This document shows, piece after piece, positions 1 to 13,278 of a stretch of 64,000 nucleotides of DNA. Source of the DNA: Dioscorea cayenensis subsp. rotundata (Eukaryota > Streptophyta > Magnoliopsida > Dioscoreales > Dioscoreaceae); contig NC_052476.1 in the NCBI RefSeq assembly GCF_009730915.1, forward strand, positions 18,829,257 to 18,893,256, read 5' to 3'. Both the position numbers and the translations under genes were made by a program. Every line of letters starts with the position of its first letter. Positions within the stretch are counted from its first letter, which is position 1. The notes beneath the pieces are model-generated. The model was not told where the DNA came from. It worked only from the letters and a program-made list of their open reading frames with translations, and searched no databases.

Positions 1-2
1 TG

Positions 3-197
3 ATCAGCACTATATGCATCATACGGGTAGAAATGGAATTTCAGGTTCCTTCTCTGCCAGCTGTGACACGTGTGTGTCACGTGACATGGGCACCTCTTGG
101 CTTTGAGGATGGCAATGGGTCCGATTTGTTTGCTTTTGTCTGTTCCAGGGTTTCATGCTTTAAGAGAACGCATCAAAACCCTGTTAAAATATCATGA
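3..197 (+). CDS. Possible C-terminal end of an upstream gene (partial)
   Basis: A reading frame is open from the window edge to a TGA at 195-197, about 64 codons. Part of it looks protein-like (around TRVCHVTWAPLGFEDG), faintly like a WD40-type strand, but I cannot assign a family. A possible splice acceptor (tctgttccag) lies at about 140-149, so the true end may differ. It would be the last exon of a plus-strand gene beginning outside the window. Alternatively this stretch is promoter or leader of the PICC-like gene. Confidence is low because the frame is short and its upstream part is missing. Confidence 0.27.
   Translation: MSTICIIRVEMEFQVPSLPAVTRVCHVTWAPLGFEDGNGSDLFAFVCSRVSCFKRTHQNPVKIS
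67..83. promoter_or_regulatory. Two G-box (CACGTG) hexamers 11 bp apart
   Basis: Perfect CACGTG palindromes sit at 67-72 and 78-83, 11 bp centre to centre, about one helical turn, so bZIP or bHLH dimers would bind on the same face. They lie 830 bp upstream of the PICC-like start codon. They also fall inside the possible coding exon at 3-197, so they may be coincidental. Confidence 0.3.
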
Positions 198-910
198 CAT
201 GTATGAGTGTTTGGTAGAATTAGTGTTTTATTATTTAAGAAACTGTAGTGAAATTATTTATATTAAATGTAGATCAGACTTATTTAATTGGCTTAAGCTT
301 GCTGTTTTCGTATAAATGTAATTTATATTTTTTAATTTGGCACTAGTCAGTAACTTTTTTTTTATTGTAAAGTTGTCATGAGTAATCACAATCTGTTTTC
401 TCGATTTTATACTTTTGGTTTTTCCAAAGCTATTGTCTTTTTCCTATTTATCAGCATATTTGTATGTTGATTAATTGATAAAAATCAAATTTTGAGGGGA
501 AAAAATTAAAAGAAGCATGTAGTAGAGGTAGTGGTTATTGGTATTTGTGATGGAGGTTTGGAAATCTTATTCTTGTGAAGTGATTGGTTATTTATATTCA
601 ATTATAGAAATTCTTATTGTATTTTGTACTAAAATTGTGGTTTATAAATATTTTGAATCTATAGTTAGAAATTATTTACACAGTTTTTGCTGCTTCAATT
701 ACCTGGGCCCCTTTGCTTTAGGGGCTGGGGTGGGTAATTTAGTGTTCCCGTAGCAGTTCCATCTTGAAAGCTAAAGTTGGTTTTATATTGCTTTCTTGAC
801 TTTTGCTTTATACGTTATAGCATCTAAAGGTGATCAGTTTGATGAGAATGCTCTATAACTTCTTTACTTCGTTTTGAAGGTCTGGACTGGGCGTTTTAGT
901 GCACAATTAA
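198..910. other. AT-rich spacer or 5' leader of the PICC-like gene
   Basis: No convincing ORF. The stretch probably holds the promoter and 5' UTR of the gene starting at 911. A GGGCCC motif is present near 706. I could not identify a TATA box or a leader intron with confidence. Confidence 0.35.
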
Positions 911-3900
911 ATGGAAGGAGAGACACAGGCTAGCTCTGCAGAGGTTGAAGTGCAGTTGCCCACCAAGCTTGAGGTTGAGGTAATGCATGCGTTCTTTATC
1001 TTAGTTGATGTATTGCAGCTGATGTGCATTACCAATATTATTTTTAAGCTACATTATGTGTCTTTTGGTTGCCAATTTGTTTGTATGTTTTATCTTATTA
1101 TTGTGAATTTTAAAAAAGGCTGCGAATGTACTCTCTCTACTCTTCAATGTTTATTCATATTCATGGAAGGACGCTGATTGCTTTTTCTCTAGTATTGGTT
1201 GGGACTGATAGTTCTGTTGGTTTGCACAACTATTTGACTGCTGATTATGAAATCAAATGAAATAAACTGACCCACACTAACAACAATGTTATGAATTCTC
1301 AAGAGATATGAGATGGAACAATGTAAATTGTAAATCAAATGACAACTAAACATATAAATCAAACTTATGTTTCAAGACACTGAGTGCCACTTCTCTAGGA
1401 TCTAATAGGTTACTCCCTTAGCTTGCTTATAATGAAGATTTCTTTGGTCAACTATATCTGATGCTTTTGATGCTAATTTGATTGGAATTGGATAAGGAGG
1501 ACCATATATTTAAATAGGACAAGAAGGCTATAAAGCATAATGCATAGTTGTAAATTATAAACGCTATTAAAAAAAAACAAGCTCAAAGAGTTGAATGTTG
1601 TAGAAATGAGAATGCTCACATGATGAAGAAAAGTTCTCTATTAATCTCTCACTCATGTTGCTGTTTCTTGCCTGCCTCAAAAATGGGTTGCATGCTCAAA
1701 TGTGAAGTGAACACCAACATATGCATGATTCTGTGAATGCCTATGTGAGTATGGAGCAACCAGTTGCAGACGCTATCGGTGATGATTGCATCTGATAGGT
1801 AAAACCAATAACAAAGTAATGGAAAATAGAATTTCAAATCATAGGAAAACCAACTTTCTCCAAGGCACAACAAATGGGAGTGGGCTTATGATGATACACA
1901 GAAAATAGTGAAGAATAATTAATTAGTTTGTGAACACTCTTGGAGGTTCTGTTGATTATCTCCAAAAGAGTCTGCTTATATGTGTTGCTTCCAGGAAAGA
2001 ATTAACTTTGTTGGAGGAAAATTAGTTGTTGGTTATTTTAATGTGTTTGTGGGTGTATTAATTTTCTTGAAGTTGCTATTGTTGACAAGATGTTGACAAT
2101 AGCTTTCCTTTTCTAGAGCTTACAGGGATTTTCATGTATAAATAAATGGATGTGTTGAAAAGTAAAAGCTACAGGAAATTGATATGAGGGACTGATACAT
2201 AGTTGTAAGGTAGGATGTTAACGATTGGTGCTTTATGACAATATAAATAATGCAACTCTTTGATTGAGATATGATATTTTGCTTGTTTAAGCATTTTGCG
2301 AAGACGATATCCCAACAATCAGTGCACTTAAAACTATGTCTGTGATTCATTTTCTAATCTTGAAGAAAGGGACTAATTTTATCAGTGAAGTTGCTTCAGC
2401 TACTTCTGACTTAATAAATTGGCCTATAATGGTTTCCCTCGCCATAGACAACAAGGCATATCCTATGCAATCTTGTGTATTGGTTCTTTAGATTGACTTA
2501 TGAGGGTTAGATACACTAGATAAGTCCTATGACGTTGGTCTGAGTTGTAATCATGAATAACTTTCTTTGGTCCAAGGTATTATTTTCTGATCATCTAAGT
2601 ATAGCAAAGAGAATGTTTATTACATTTAGCTATTGTTAAGAATGATATAGTTAAAATTATGCTGCTGAAAAAATTTAGCTTATCCCAGGGTCAGGGATCT
2701 TCCTTCCCCTTTATACAAGAAGGATTGGCTTCTTTGAAGAATCCTATCAAGATCAATAAATCATCCATAAAAGTTAATTAAAATGCTTATAAGGTGTATA
2801 TAATTGCTCAACTAAATTTCAAACACTATGCAATACATGTTGCCATTCAATAGTATTTAATTATACCTTACAGATATTTTCTTCCACAGGTTAGGAATTC
2901 CTTAACGTGTTTGAGTATGAAAATGTAAGAAACTCATGCATGCTAGGTCTGAATTAGCTAAACTTCATGATCACAGCTTTGTGATTCTACCATATCTACA
3001 CTTGCCCTCTTAACAATGTTGAAGTTATTTATGGAAAGCAAATGAAGGTGTTTAGATCTTGTTTATTCATTCCTTTTATGTAAATTGTGTATAGATCAGA
3101 AACCATTCTGCAACAACGTATAGACTAGTTTTTGACCAAGGATTTTCAAAATTTAATGTCTAATTGTTGAGGGAAGTCGTTCATCCCAATATTTTATTAT
3201 ATTTAGCTTGATCTACTTTTCTGTCAGTTTTTCTAAAAGCAAACATGTCAGCATCTGTTAACACTTAACTTCCTTTATCCTTGTCTTCTTGAGGAAAGGC
3301 TCAATACCTGATTCAAAAGCTGATAGGTATTTGGGCATCTGCTGTCTTAAACTTAAATAACACAATTGTAATTCATTACTAATGCCTGCCTAGTTCAGCA
3401 TGGAGAATTGTATTACAGAAAAAAGGATAAAAAGAAGAAAAATCATTCTTTTACTTTAAGCAGGTGCCATACTTAAACATGCTGTAAACTTGTCATGTAA
3501 CAGTTTTTTTGTTGAGGTATTAAGTGAAGTGAGAATCTGAATTTCAAGCTTATTAATTAATGAAACATAAATTTTTAATTTAATTTTAGTTGTATTTCAA
3601 TTGAATTCAACAACTACTCAGCTATTCAATAGTTTGTGACATTTCTAAGAACTCTTTACTTGCCATATTTGAAATTTGCAAAGTCATTAACATAGGCATG
3701 GTGCTATTTCTCTGATATACCATACAATTAGCTATTTTCATTGAAGGTTGTCTCTTGCAATCATAAACTTTCTTAGGTAAGACTGTTTATACACATGATG
3801 CTCACCAAATTGCAAGACTTCTTGCGAGAAACAGACAAACAATTTTCTTGCATATTAAGTTTGTGTAGTCTGTGCAGATGGTCTAAAATAGAACACTACT

Positions 3901-6900
3901 TTTGTGCCCCACCAAACAACTTAAATCAGCTAAAATTGCCTTTTCTGACAAGTACTCAATTACAGGTGGAGGGAGATGAAAATCTAGTCAATGGAAAGTC
4001 ACACCTATCAACCAAAGGAGGTAGCAAAGAAGACATGGAAGAGGAAGTGACGTCAGATGATTTTATAAAGATAGAAAAAGAATCTATCGATGTGAAGGAA
4101 GTTCCGCATTCAGTCACACCAGTAGCCAAAGTGGATGAAATTCCGTCTGCCCAATGTTCGGATTCCAGCAATTTGGCTAAAAATGCCGACTTACAAGAAT
4201 TTGATGAAAAAATTAAAGCCCTTGAACAACAACTCGCAATTGTTGCTAGACAACTGGAAGATTCAGAATCAGAGAAACTCCGATTCAAATCTGAGATTGG
4301 CCTTGCCGAAGAAAAGCTAGAAAAATTGAGAAGCATTGTGAGCAGCTTGAATCTGACCGGGTGAGCCTGAAAGATGAGGTTCTAGGAGCTGAACTAAAGT
4401 ACAATAAGCAGCTTGAGTCACTGCAAGAGGCATTGGGGGCTCTAGAAGTGAAGCAGAAGGAGCTAGTTGATGTGAAGGAAGCTTTCAGTGGATTGTCTGC
4501 TGAGCTGGAAAATTCAAAAAAAGTGATGGAAGAGTTTGAATCAAAGCTGGTAATATCAGCAGCCGAGGCAAGAAAATTTGAAGAGCTCAGTAATGAGAAA
4601 AGCTCACATGCTGAGGTACAAGCAAAGAAGGCTTTAGAGTTTGAGAATATGCTAGAAGCTGCAAAACTTGGTGCCAAGGACATGGAAGATCAAATAGGCA
4701 ATCTGCAGGAAGAGTTGAAGGGCCTATATGATAAGATTACAGAGAATCAAAAAGTCGAAGAAGCATTGTCTGCAACTGTATCAGAGCTCTCAGCTACCCG
4801 GGAGATGTTGCAGTTTTCAAATTCAAAAATAACAGATTTAGAGCAAAAGCTTGCTTCAGAGGAAAGCACTATTCATGATCTGACAGAACAACTAAATCTT
4901 CGGAAAGTTTCTGAAGAACAGATGAGAGAAGACATAATAGCTTTGGAAAGTCTGTTATCAGCCTCCAAAGAAGAGAGCCAAGCAAAGATTGCTAAGCTTG
5001 AGGAACTTGATGCAAAGCTTCTAGAAGAACTGAAGATAAGGCAAACTTTTGAAGAAAGCTTGAAAGCCCATGGAACTCAAACATCAAATCTACTGGAGGA
5101 GGTGGCTAAGTTGAGTGGAGAAAAGGAAGCTCTTGAGAACATCATTGCTGACCTAAACACAAATTTATCAATGAATAAGGAGTTGTGCAATGAACTAGAG
5201 GAAAAGCTTAATCTGGCTGACACAAACCTCGGCAACACAGCCTTACTCCTCACTCAGGCATTATCAAAAATTGAGGAACTCGAACAAAAACAGAAGGTCC
5301 TTGAAGACAACCTAGAAGAATCCAAAAAGAGTGCTGAAGCTGAAATTCAGAAAATTCTTGAGCTTGATGCTTTGCTTCAGGCATCCAAAGCATCTGAGGA
5401 AGATGTGAAGTCTCAATTGAAGGAGACTGAGGTGAAGTTGATGTCTACAGAGAAGCAGAGTACAGAGCTCGAGCAACAGTTAGCTTTGGCAGAACTGCGA
5501 TTCACTGATGCAGATAGAGAAATAAATGAACTCAAGGAGAAAACAGCAGAGCTGACCACTTTGTTAAAAGAAGCTGATGAGGCAAAAGAGCTATCAAGAT
5601 GCCATTTCCAGGCCTATGAAGAAAGAATTGGCCAATTGGAATCTTCTTTAGGTAGTTCAAGCACAAAGCACGATGCACTTGAACAAGAGTTGAAGCAACT
5701 CGCTGAAAAATGCACTGAACATGAAGGGAGGGCCAGTGAGACACATCAACGCAATCTAGAACTGGAAAATTTGGTTCAAGAATCACATTCACGAGCAGAA
5801 GATGCTGGAAAGAAAGCAAGTGAACTGGACCTATTGTTGGAGACTGCTAATTATCGAACACAGGAGCTCGAAAATCTAGTGAGTGTTATGGAGACAAAAC
5901 ATAGAGATGCTGAAGCAGAAGCAACGCGGCATGGTGTCAGAATTTCCGAGATTTCTGCAGAACTAGAAGCATTCCAGGCAAAATCAGCAAGCCTTGAAGT
6001 CTTGCTGCAAACTGCCAATGTGAAAGAGCAAGAGTTAGCTGATATGTTGAGTACCACTACTGATGAGAAGAAGAAATTTGAAGAACTATCAAAACTTTAT
6101 GCAGAAAAAGTTGGCCATGCCGAGAATGTTGTTGACGTCTTACAAGGAGAATTAAAATCAGTGCGAGAGAAAGTGGAAAGTGTTGAAGAAGATCTGCAGG
6201 CTTTCACTGTGAGAGAGGCGGAGTTACTGGAAAAGCTAAGATTCACAGAAGAACAGTTAGAACATCATGGGCGGGCAGCAGAACAAGCAAATGCAAGAAG
6301 CTTGGAGCTAGAAAGCTTTCATAATTCATTTTCTAAAGAATCAGAACTAAAACTTCAAGCAGCATTAGAAAGTATTTCTCAAAAGGATTCAGAAACAAGA
6401 CAGTTGCTCGAGGAAGTGAAGTCCCTGGATGAACAAGTTCTTCTATATCAAAACCAGGCTCTTGAAGCAACTGAAAAAGTTGCATCACTGAAAGCGGAAT
6501 TGGAGGCAAATGCAATAAAATTTGTTGCTCTAGAAGAGACAATTGATGATCTCAAAAGGAAGCTAGCAGATATCGAAGGAAAAGCTGAACAGTCATCTTC
6601 TGAGAATGAATTATTGGCAGGAACTAATAAAAAGCTGAGGGAAGAGTTGGAAACTCATCAGCTCAAGGTCAATGAGCTGATGAGCTCCATTCACACCGAG
6701 AAGGAGGCAACTGCTGAACAACTAGCTTCCCACATGAAAACTATTGCTGAGCTAACAGATAAGCACTCCAGAGGCTTGCAAATCCAGTCTGAAACTGAAT
6801 CCCGCGTGAAGGAAACTGAAATCCAGCTACATGAAGCCGTTCAGAAATTCACTCAAAGGGATTCTGATGCTAGGGATTTGAATGAGAAGCTGCTTGCTCT

Positions 6901-9230
6901 TGAAGATCAAGTGAGAATATATGAAGAACAAGTCAGAGAATCAGTTGCTGTTGTGGAATCTCAGAAGTCCAACCTAGAAGAGACTACATTGAAGCTACAG
7001 GACATGGACAAATTAGTTGATGAGATGCATTCCAAGGCTAAGCAATTTGAGACTGAGAACGAGACCTTAATCAGAACGAACTTGACTTTGACTCAGGAGC
7101 TAGCGGAGTATGAGGCAAAAATGAATGAGCTAAAAGCAGCGCTTGATGCAGTCAGTGCAGAGAAAGAACATACATTTTCACAGCTTGATTCTTCTACAAA
7201 AGTAATAGAGGATCTCAAGCAACAGATTGCTTCTGACAAAGAGAAACTTGACTCACAGGTTAGTATATTGAAATTTATTGCCTATTCTGAATACTCTATT
7301 GATGAATTGTTTGCTTGCCATTGATTGCTGTCTTATTCTCCAATTGTATTTTGAAATATTTTATTTCCCTCCAGAACATTTATGTCTTAGCTAAGTACAT
7401 TCATCATCTTGGAAAAACTGTTACTGCAGATATCTTCTATCCAGGTGGAGAATAACTCACTCAATGAGATGCATGAAGCTGCGAAGCAGGAACTGGAAGA
7501 AGTCAGAGTTCAGATGGATGAAAAGTTGAATGAGCTCAAGGAAAGAGAGTCTTCTCTTGCAGTATATGGAGAGAAATTAGAACAAGGGCTATGTGAGAAA
7601 GCTCTTTTGGAGGCACGCATCACTGAACTTGAACAACAGTTGTTGGTAGCTGGAAGGAAATCTAATGAAGAGGTGCTTTGCAGTCCTTTGATTATCTTTT
7701 GTTAGATTTGTTCAATTTTGAAACTGGCATATGAAGCACTCAGTCATTTTTCAGATTCAAAGCAAAGAAGCAATACTATCTGCCATGGGGGAGCATGCAG
7801 CTGGTCTTCACAAGGAAGATCTTTTCCTTGAAAGTCCGAGGCACCTTCAGAAAGAGCAAGATCTCACTCAAAACACTATAGCAACAAAGGTTTGCACCTT
7901 TTTCTTTTCCTGAATCAATTGATGTCTGCATCATTTATTCTGGCAATTTTCATCCATTATCAAGAAATTTTCTGTTTTTTTTAAGGTAAGTAACGTGCTA
8001 TTAAAAGTACTGATGCATATGATAAGATGAGACTTGAGATTCCCATGTACAGAAGCAGGAGTTTGGCCTTGCTATGAATGTGATGTAATTTAGAAGGTTG
8101 ATATTTGGTCTGGGGGCATATGCCTTACAGCCAGTGTTTTCCGTACCATAAAACCCCTTTTTACATTTTTCTTTTTTTTGTTTTTGTCATGATACAAATT
8201 ATTGGATGCATATAGCACAATTCAGTGAATGGTTTCATTCAATTCCACCAAGTGACCAGACTTGCAGGAATCTGCACATAGCGCATGAGCCTTGTATTGG
8301 AATATTGATTGCTTATGTAACTTGGGTTATTGATTAGAAACTAAGCTTGATTATGTGTTTCGCTACCTGCATATTATATACCATACTTAAGTTTGGACTA
8401 GATCCTTTTACTTAATAGAATGATTTAGTTTACATCATAAGCCACTGCATTTTCTATTAGAGGGATGAATTGGCCTACATAAAGTAATTTAATAATTGTT
8501 GATATGAACATGTAAATATGCGAGTTTGGGTTATTCATTGGAAGCTAGTGGAGTCAAGCCTGAGGATAACTGCATGATGGCATCTTGCCAATATGTTTCG
8601 AAGAACGGCATTGCCTTATGATATTTTGATAAGTAAATTGTTATTTTCATAATAATGTTCGAGTATGAAGTATAGAAATAAAGCAGATAAATAATAAATA
8701 AATGGTAGTTAAGTCTGTCTGGTGAAGTATACTTTGTTGATCAGATATTATATTCCTTCTTTGCAGCTGTGGTTTCCCAATGAAACAAAATTACCATGCA
8801 AAATTACAGTTGTCAACTGGATGGTAGTAAATATGATAATAGAAATCAATGAATTACAATTAACTTGTGCAGCATTGTTGGAAATTCAATGATAAATATG
8901 CTGCACAAGCCATCACGGCATGCTGGAAGACTATCATATCTGATTGTTTGTCATCTTGTTCTTGCCAAATGCTTGCAGGATAAGGATGCAGTAACAGAAA
9001 CCACTGTTGGCAGTGTGGAGGTGAAATCCAGAGATTTTGTGTTGGGAACATCAACAACAACAAAAAGGAAGAGCAAGAAAAGAAGTGAGGCTGTGCCCAG
9101 TGAGACAATTCCAGCCCATGCATCGACCACAGATACTGCACATCATTCAGGCGCTATGGCCTTCAAGTTCGTACTTGGCGTTGCTCTGGTGTCCATGGTT
9201 ATTGGCGTTATACTTGGAAAGAGATATTAG
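911..9230 (+). CDS. PICC: Long tail-anchored coiled-coil protein, PICC-like, with one apparent frameshift
   Basis: Proposed exons are 911-979, 3966-7258, 7430-7672, 7755-7889 and 8979-9230, about 1,330 residues. Each join has GT-AG ends and keeps frame. Nearly the whole protein is Glu/Lys/Leu/Ala heptad coiled coil without a motor or enzyme domain. The last exon gives a basic patch (KRKSKKR) and then one hydrophobic segment (AFKFVLGVALVSMVIGVILG) ending in KRY, the layout of a tail-anchored membrane protein. Order, length and the VKSRD...KRKSKK...GVILGK tail match Arabidopsis PICC (At2g32240) as I recall it, an ER-linked protein tied to pathogen-induced callose. The region encoded by exons 3-4 looks shorter than in that protein. 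In exon 2 the frame breaks at the A-run 4321-4325: one base seems missing, and the frame from 4325 onward continues the coiled coil for 2.9 kb. This could be an assembly error or a real loss-of-function allele; if real, translation would stop at 4362-4364. Confidence 0.82.
980..3965 (+). other. Intron 1 of the PICC-like gene (2,986 nt)
   Basis: Bounded by GAG|GTAATG and TTACAG|GTGGAG. It is AT-rich. The ORFs inside are short, unlike known proteins, and interrupted. I see no mobile element with clear ends. Confidence 0.7.
7890..8978 (+). other. Intron 4 of the PICC-like gene (1,089 nt)
   Basis: Bounded by AAG|GTTTGC and CTTGCAG|GATAAG. The splice joins the coiled coil to the membrane-anchor exon in phase 0. 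No further exon was recognised inside, though a lost or skipped exon would explain the shorter C-terminal region. Confidence 0.65.
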
Positions 9231-9600
9231 TATTGTGAATTCATTTATTCCATTGGATTAATATGCAGTCAAGAATGGTTTGCTATTGAATTTCTATTTA
9301 CAGTCTAGGTCTTGGTGTTGCCAAGGGGGGAATGGATGAAAACCAGTTTGTTCCATTGAAGTTCTCTGGTTATGTTTGTAGTTCAAAAGCATCTGAGTTT
9401 GGGTTGGGAATTCACTTTTTTTTCTTAGTCCATTCCTAGCCAAATGCATTGAAGAAGCTGCTGCTTTGCTTGTAATTATTTTGCTGTATTTGAACATGTA
9501 AAACTTCTATGTATTGTAAGTAATTTGGATTTTGTGTCAGATAAAATGTTTTTATGTTTAGAGAGTGATACTGTGATACTGATAATTTCTTCATTCTTGC
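9231..9600 (+). other. Probable 3' UTR of the PICC-like gene
   Basis: T-rich sequence directly after the TAG stop, without a credible ORF. The exact cleavage site cannot be placed. Confidence 0.45.
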
Positions 9601-10704
9601 AGCAGATTCTCACTGAATTCTTTGCTTCTCTGATTAGTGAAGCATTGATTAGTGATTACGGCTGGATCATCGTCTTTCTTCTTCTGGAATAGAGAACTGG
9701 TATGACTATCAAACCTGTATAAATTTCTTCATTGAATTTTTGTGTTTAGAGTTATGACCAGGAATTTTTGGTTTTGAAAAACACTAAGTTCGCCTTTGAT
9801 TGATGTAACTATTGCTGTTAGAGATAATAAACATTAAAATGTGTTCATAATGCTGACACAATTGAATCTATGAAAAATATGAAATTAGATTAGCCATTAT
9901 TTAAGACAATTTGAGATACGCTTTGAATCTATTTCCTGTATACATGAGTTTGAGTAATTAAAGCTTGAAACAGATGGGTTATTTTTTCTTTTGGTGTACA
10001 AATGTGCACAAGTCACACCTCAAGAGTTTGCATTGATTTTTAAAATATATTATACGCCCTAGCGCTTGCCCTTACTTTTGATGCAGTGAAGAATTAACCT
10101 CTGGACTTTGTCCATACGTAGGGTGCTCGGTGCCAATAGACTAAAGTGTGATGATATTTTTATTATGTTTTATTTGGATTTAGTTTTCTGATGTGTTCTT
10201 CATATTGATTTTTTTTTTATAAAATTTTTGGGGTATTGTACTCTAATGCATGTTTGTTTTGTTTGGAATGCTTATTGATTTGATTTGTTTATGATGTAAA
10301 ACCATGATATGCTAATGGAGCAGGCGCTATTCCTCCTTTATTTTACTAATTCTGATTTTTTTTTTTAATGGACAATTGGACATATATGTAAATGATGACA
10401 ACATAGATAGATACCTTTGGGATGCACAACTAAGCCCAGGAAAGTTATTTTTCTCCAAATTTTTTTTTTCCTTTATTTATGCACACAAAGAAGTGTCTTA
10501 TGTTTCACTTAGGTTTTTGAAGCAAATAATACGAAAATAATAATAAATGTCTATCGCCTCTCGATTTATTGGTACTGAATTTTCTGCGTGGGGTATTAGT
10601 GTTTTGTTGAGTAAATGGGTTTGAATTTTAGTTTAGACACAACTGTGCTGAAAAATTAACTTCATGTTTGAACATGTTACTTATGGTATGTCTATTTATT
10701 GTTA

Positions 10705-10746
<42 letters not shown>

Positions 10747-12076
10747 TCTTTATTTTATTTTTCTATAAATTATTTTTTAAAATAAATATTATTTTCATTT
10801 TTTGAATACTATAAATAATTTAAATAATTTAAACTTCAAAAATAGTATACTTTTATTTATTTTTAGATGGCATAAATATGTTAGCTCTAGTTTCTTAATT
10901 ACATTACATAAATATTTTCTCAAGTCTACTTTTTCCTTTACATGTAAGTAAATTAAACACTAAAATAATTTTTTATATAAAAAAAAATAATTCATGAGAT
11001 GAAACATAATAAAAATCAATTAATTGGTATTTCATTTTTTTCAAATTAATAACCGAGTCAAATTTATGACTTATATATATATATATATATAAATGAACGT
11101 CAATATGGTTTTTTAAAAAAGTGGATAAACCACAAATAGATTAAAACATCAATATGGTTTATGGTATGTGACATTAAATATAGTCATTTGTGATCAATGA
11201 TTTTTTAGTCAATTGGCGTTCGGATATTCTAAGAAGTTGTTTGATAATTGACAAGAGATTAATTCTGTGGTATGTGGGTGCGTGTCTGAGAGCTGTGATT
11301 CCAAATCCCAAATTTTATATATGGGCTTCATGGGCTGCAGTTGAGGTACATGCCCGTCTCTGTCTCCCTAAAACCCCCAAAAAAAAAAAATAAAGGAATT
11401 TGTGGATGGCTCAGGTTCAAGTGATACACAAGGGATATATATATTTCTCCCCCATATGAAATGGGATCCAAGGAAATGCTACCTTTTATTTTATTTTATT
11501 TTTATTTTCTTTTTTTAATTAATTAATTAATTAATTAATTTAATCTTTTACATCACATGATTGGTGGTGTGCTTTGAAAATTGAGGCTATGAAATTGAGT
11601 CAATATTCCATTGGAATGTGCCAACTTTAGGGGAGCAACACCAAGATGCCCCCCCCCACAATTTCTCACCACTACCATATACTTTTTAGCATTTGTTGTC
11701 TATATTCTTTTATTTTACACAAATACCCCTCTACATGCATTAACATTACCCCTATTACTCTTGGTTTCTTGAAGGGTATATAAGTAATTATGAATTATTA
11801 GAAATATATATATTAAATATATTTAGATATGCTTTTATTATTAATATTAATATTTATTATTTATTATTATTTAATTTATTTAATGAATGAATGAATGAGT
11901 GAATGAATGAAAGGGAAGGCAAGGGTGGGGGACCCAAATGATAAGAGATACCCTCAAGTTGACAACACACACACACCCAAAAGAAAGGACAGGTCCTTTC
12001 CAGCTTGAATTGTCAGCCCTCAAATCCAATCTCCATCTTATTTACAGTGTTGCACTGCATCATCATCATATCATCA

Positions 12077-12112
<36 letters not shown>

Positions 12113-13278
12113 CTGAAGTTTGTTGTTGTTCTGCTCATTAATAGCATTTTTATTTTTATTGATTTTTTTATTGAGTTTTTGATTTTTATATATATCAATC
12201 AAACTTTGGAGTAATTCTTGGCATGTTACATGGTCTAGGATGCAAGGGTAAAATTGTCATTTTATTGAAAAATTCATGCGATTAATTGGAACTAATGAAA
12301 CTTTCATAAAGTATTTACTTGGTTATGGTTGACAAGCACTACACCATGACACAAATGGGTGAAGTATTGCACATGTGTTTTGCATTTGTGTTTCTCCATA
12401 TTTGATGTTTAATAAAATATTGCGTGTTAATCCAGGAAAAAATAAAAAATTAAAATAAAAATTATTATGATATTTTTTATATTATTTTGGTGATTGACCA
12501 GCGGTGATAACCGAATGATATTAGTGGTTGGTAGTCTGGTAATAGTCGAACAATATTAGTGGTTGATGGACGATCGTAGTCAAATAATACCAATATTCGG
12601 TTAATAGCGGTTGATGGTGGCTAGTAGCCTATCGACAACTGTCATTGATGACTAGGGTGAATGATGATTGAGATATCATTGTAATTTCTTATTTTAATTA
12701 AAAGTAATAATATTTTTAATTATTTTTTTCTCTCATTTAAACTTTTGTATCATGGTTATGATAGAAAAACAAAAATCAACTTGTACTATTCTTCACCATT
12801 TTTTTTTGACTCCCACAACATTTACAAATCCAATGAAGAAAAAAAAAAAGTGTTTTACTACTGTCCCCAATTTTTCTGGGTGAAATGCACCCTTAAGGTT
12901 TAAATTAAAATGTTATATATATATTGCAATCTTTTAATTTATCACTAGTTATTACATTAATTACTAGAATCACAAATATATAAGATTATACCTAGTATAT
13001 CATAGTTGAAGTTTGGTATAATTGATTTTTAGAAGGATGCTAACTTTACTATATTAATAATGTTGAAAAAAATTTTCAAATTAAGTATTGTTCGATTATA
13101 TTGTGTATTTATATAATTTATTTTAAAGTTTTGAAATAATAACTAATTAAACCTTATACTTTATATTTTAAATAAACCTTAAAAGTTTATGTAATTTGGG
13201 ATTAGAAGTTTCAGTTACGAAAGCAAAACACAACTTGGAGTTCCTGAGACACCACACAAATATAGACAATTTCATTAA
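9601..13278. other. Intergenic AT-rich region with simple repeats
   Basis: No gene recognised. It contains a TA run near 11075-11090, TTAA repeats at about 11516-11542, an AATG-type repeat at about 11882-11910 and a TTA run at about 12078-12112. The ORFs at 11938-12214 are translations of that TTA run and are not genes. Confidence 0.6.
10705..10746. repeat. (AAT)14 microsatellite
   Basis: Uninterrupted AAT units over 42 bp in intergenic DNA; likely length-polymorphic. Confidence 0.95.

Noticed and set aside
3795..3965. Upstream extension of the exon 2 frame to an ATG at 3795
   Set aside because: The acceptor TTACAG at 3965 and exon 1 at 911-979 give the conserved-looking N-terminus; the extension looks like intron translation.
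3956..4683. Minus-strand ORFs of 126 and 132 codons opposite the PICC-like exon 2
   Set aside because: Ser/Phe-rich antisense shadows of a Glu/Lys-rich coiled coil; the plus frame explains the open frames.
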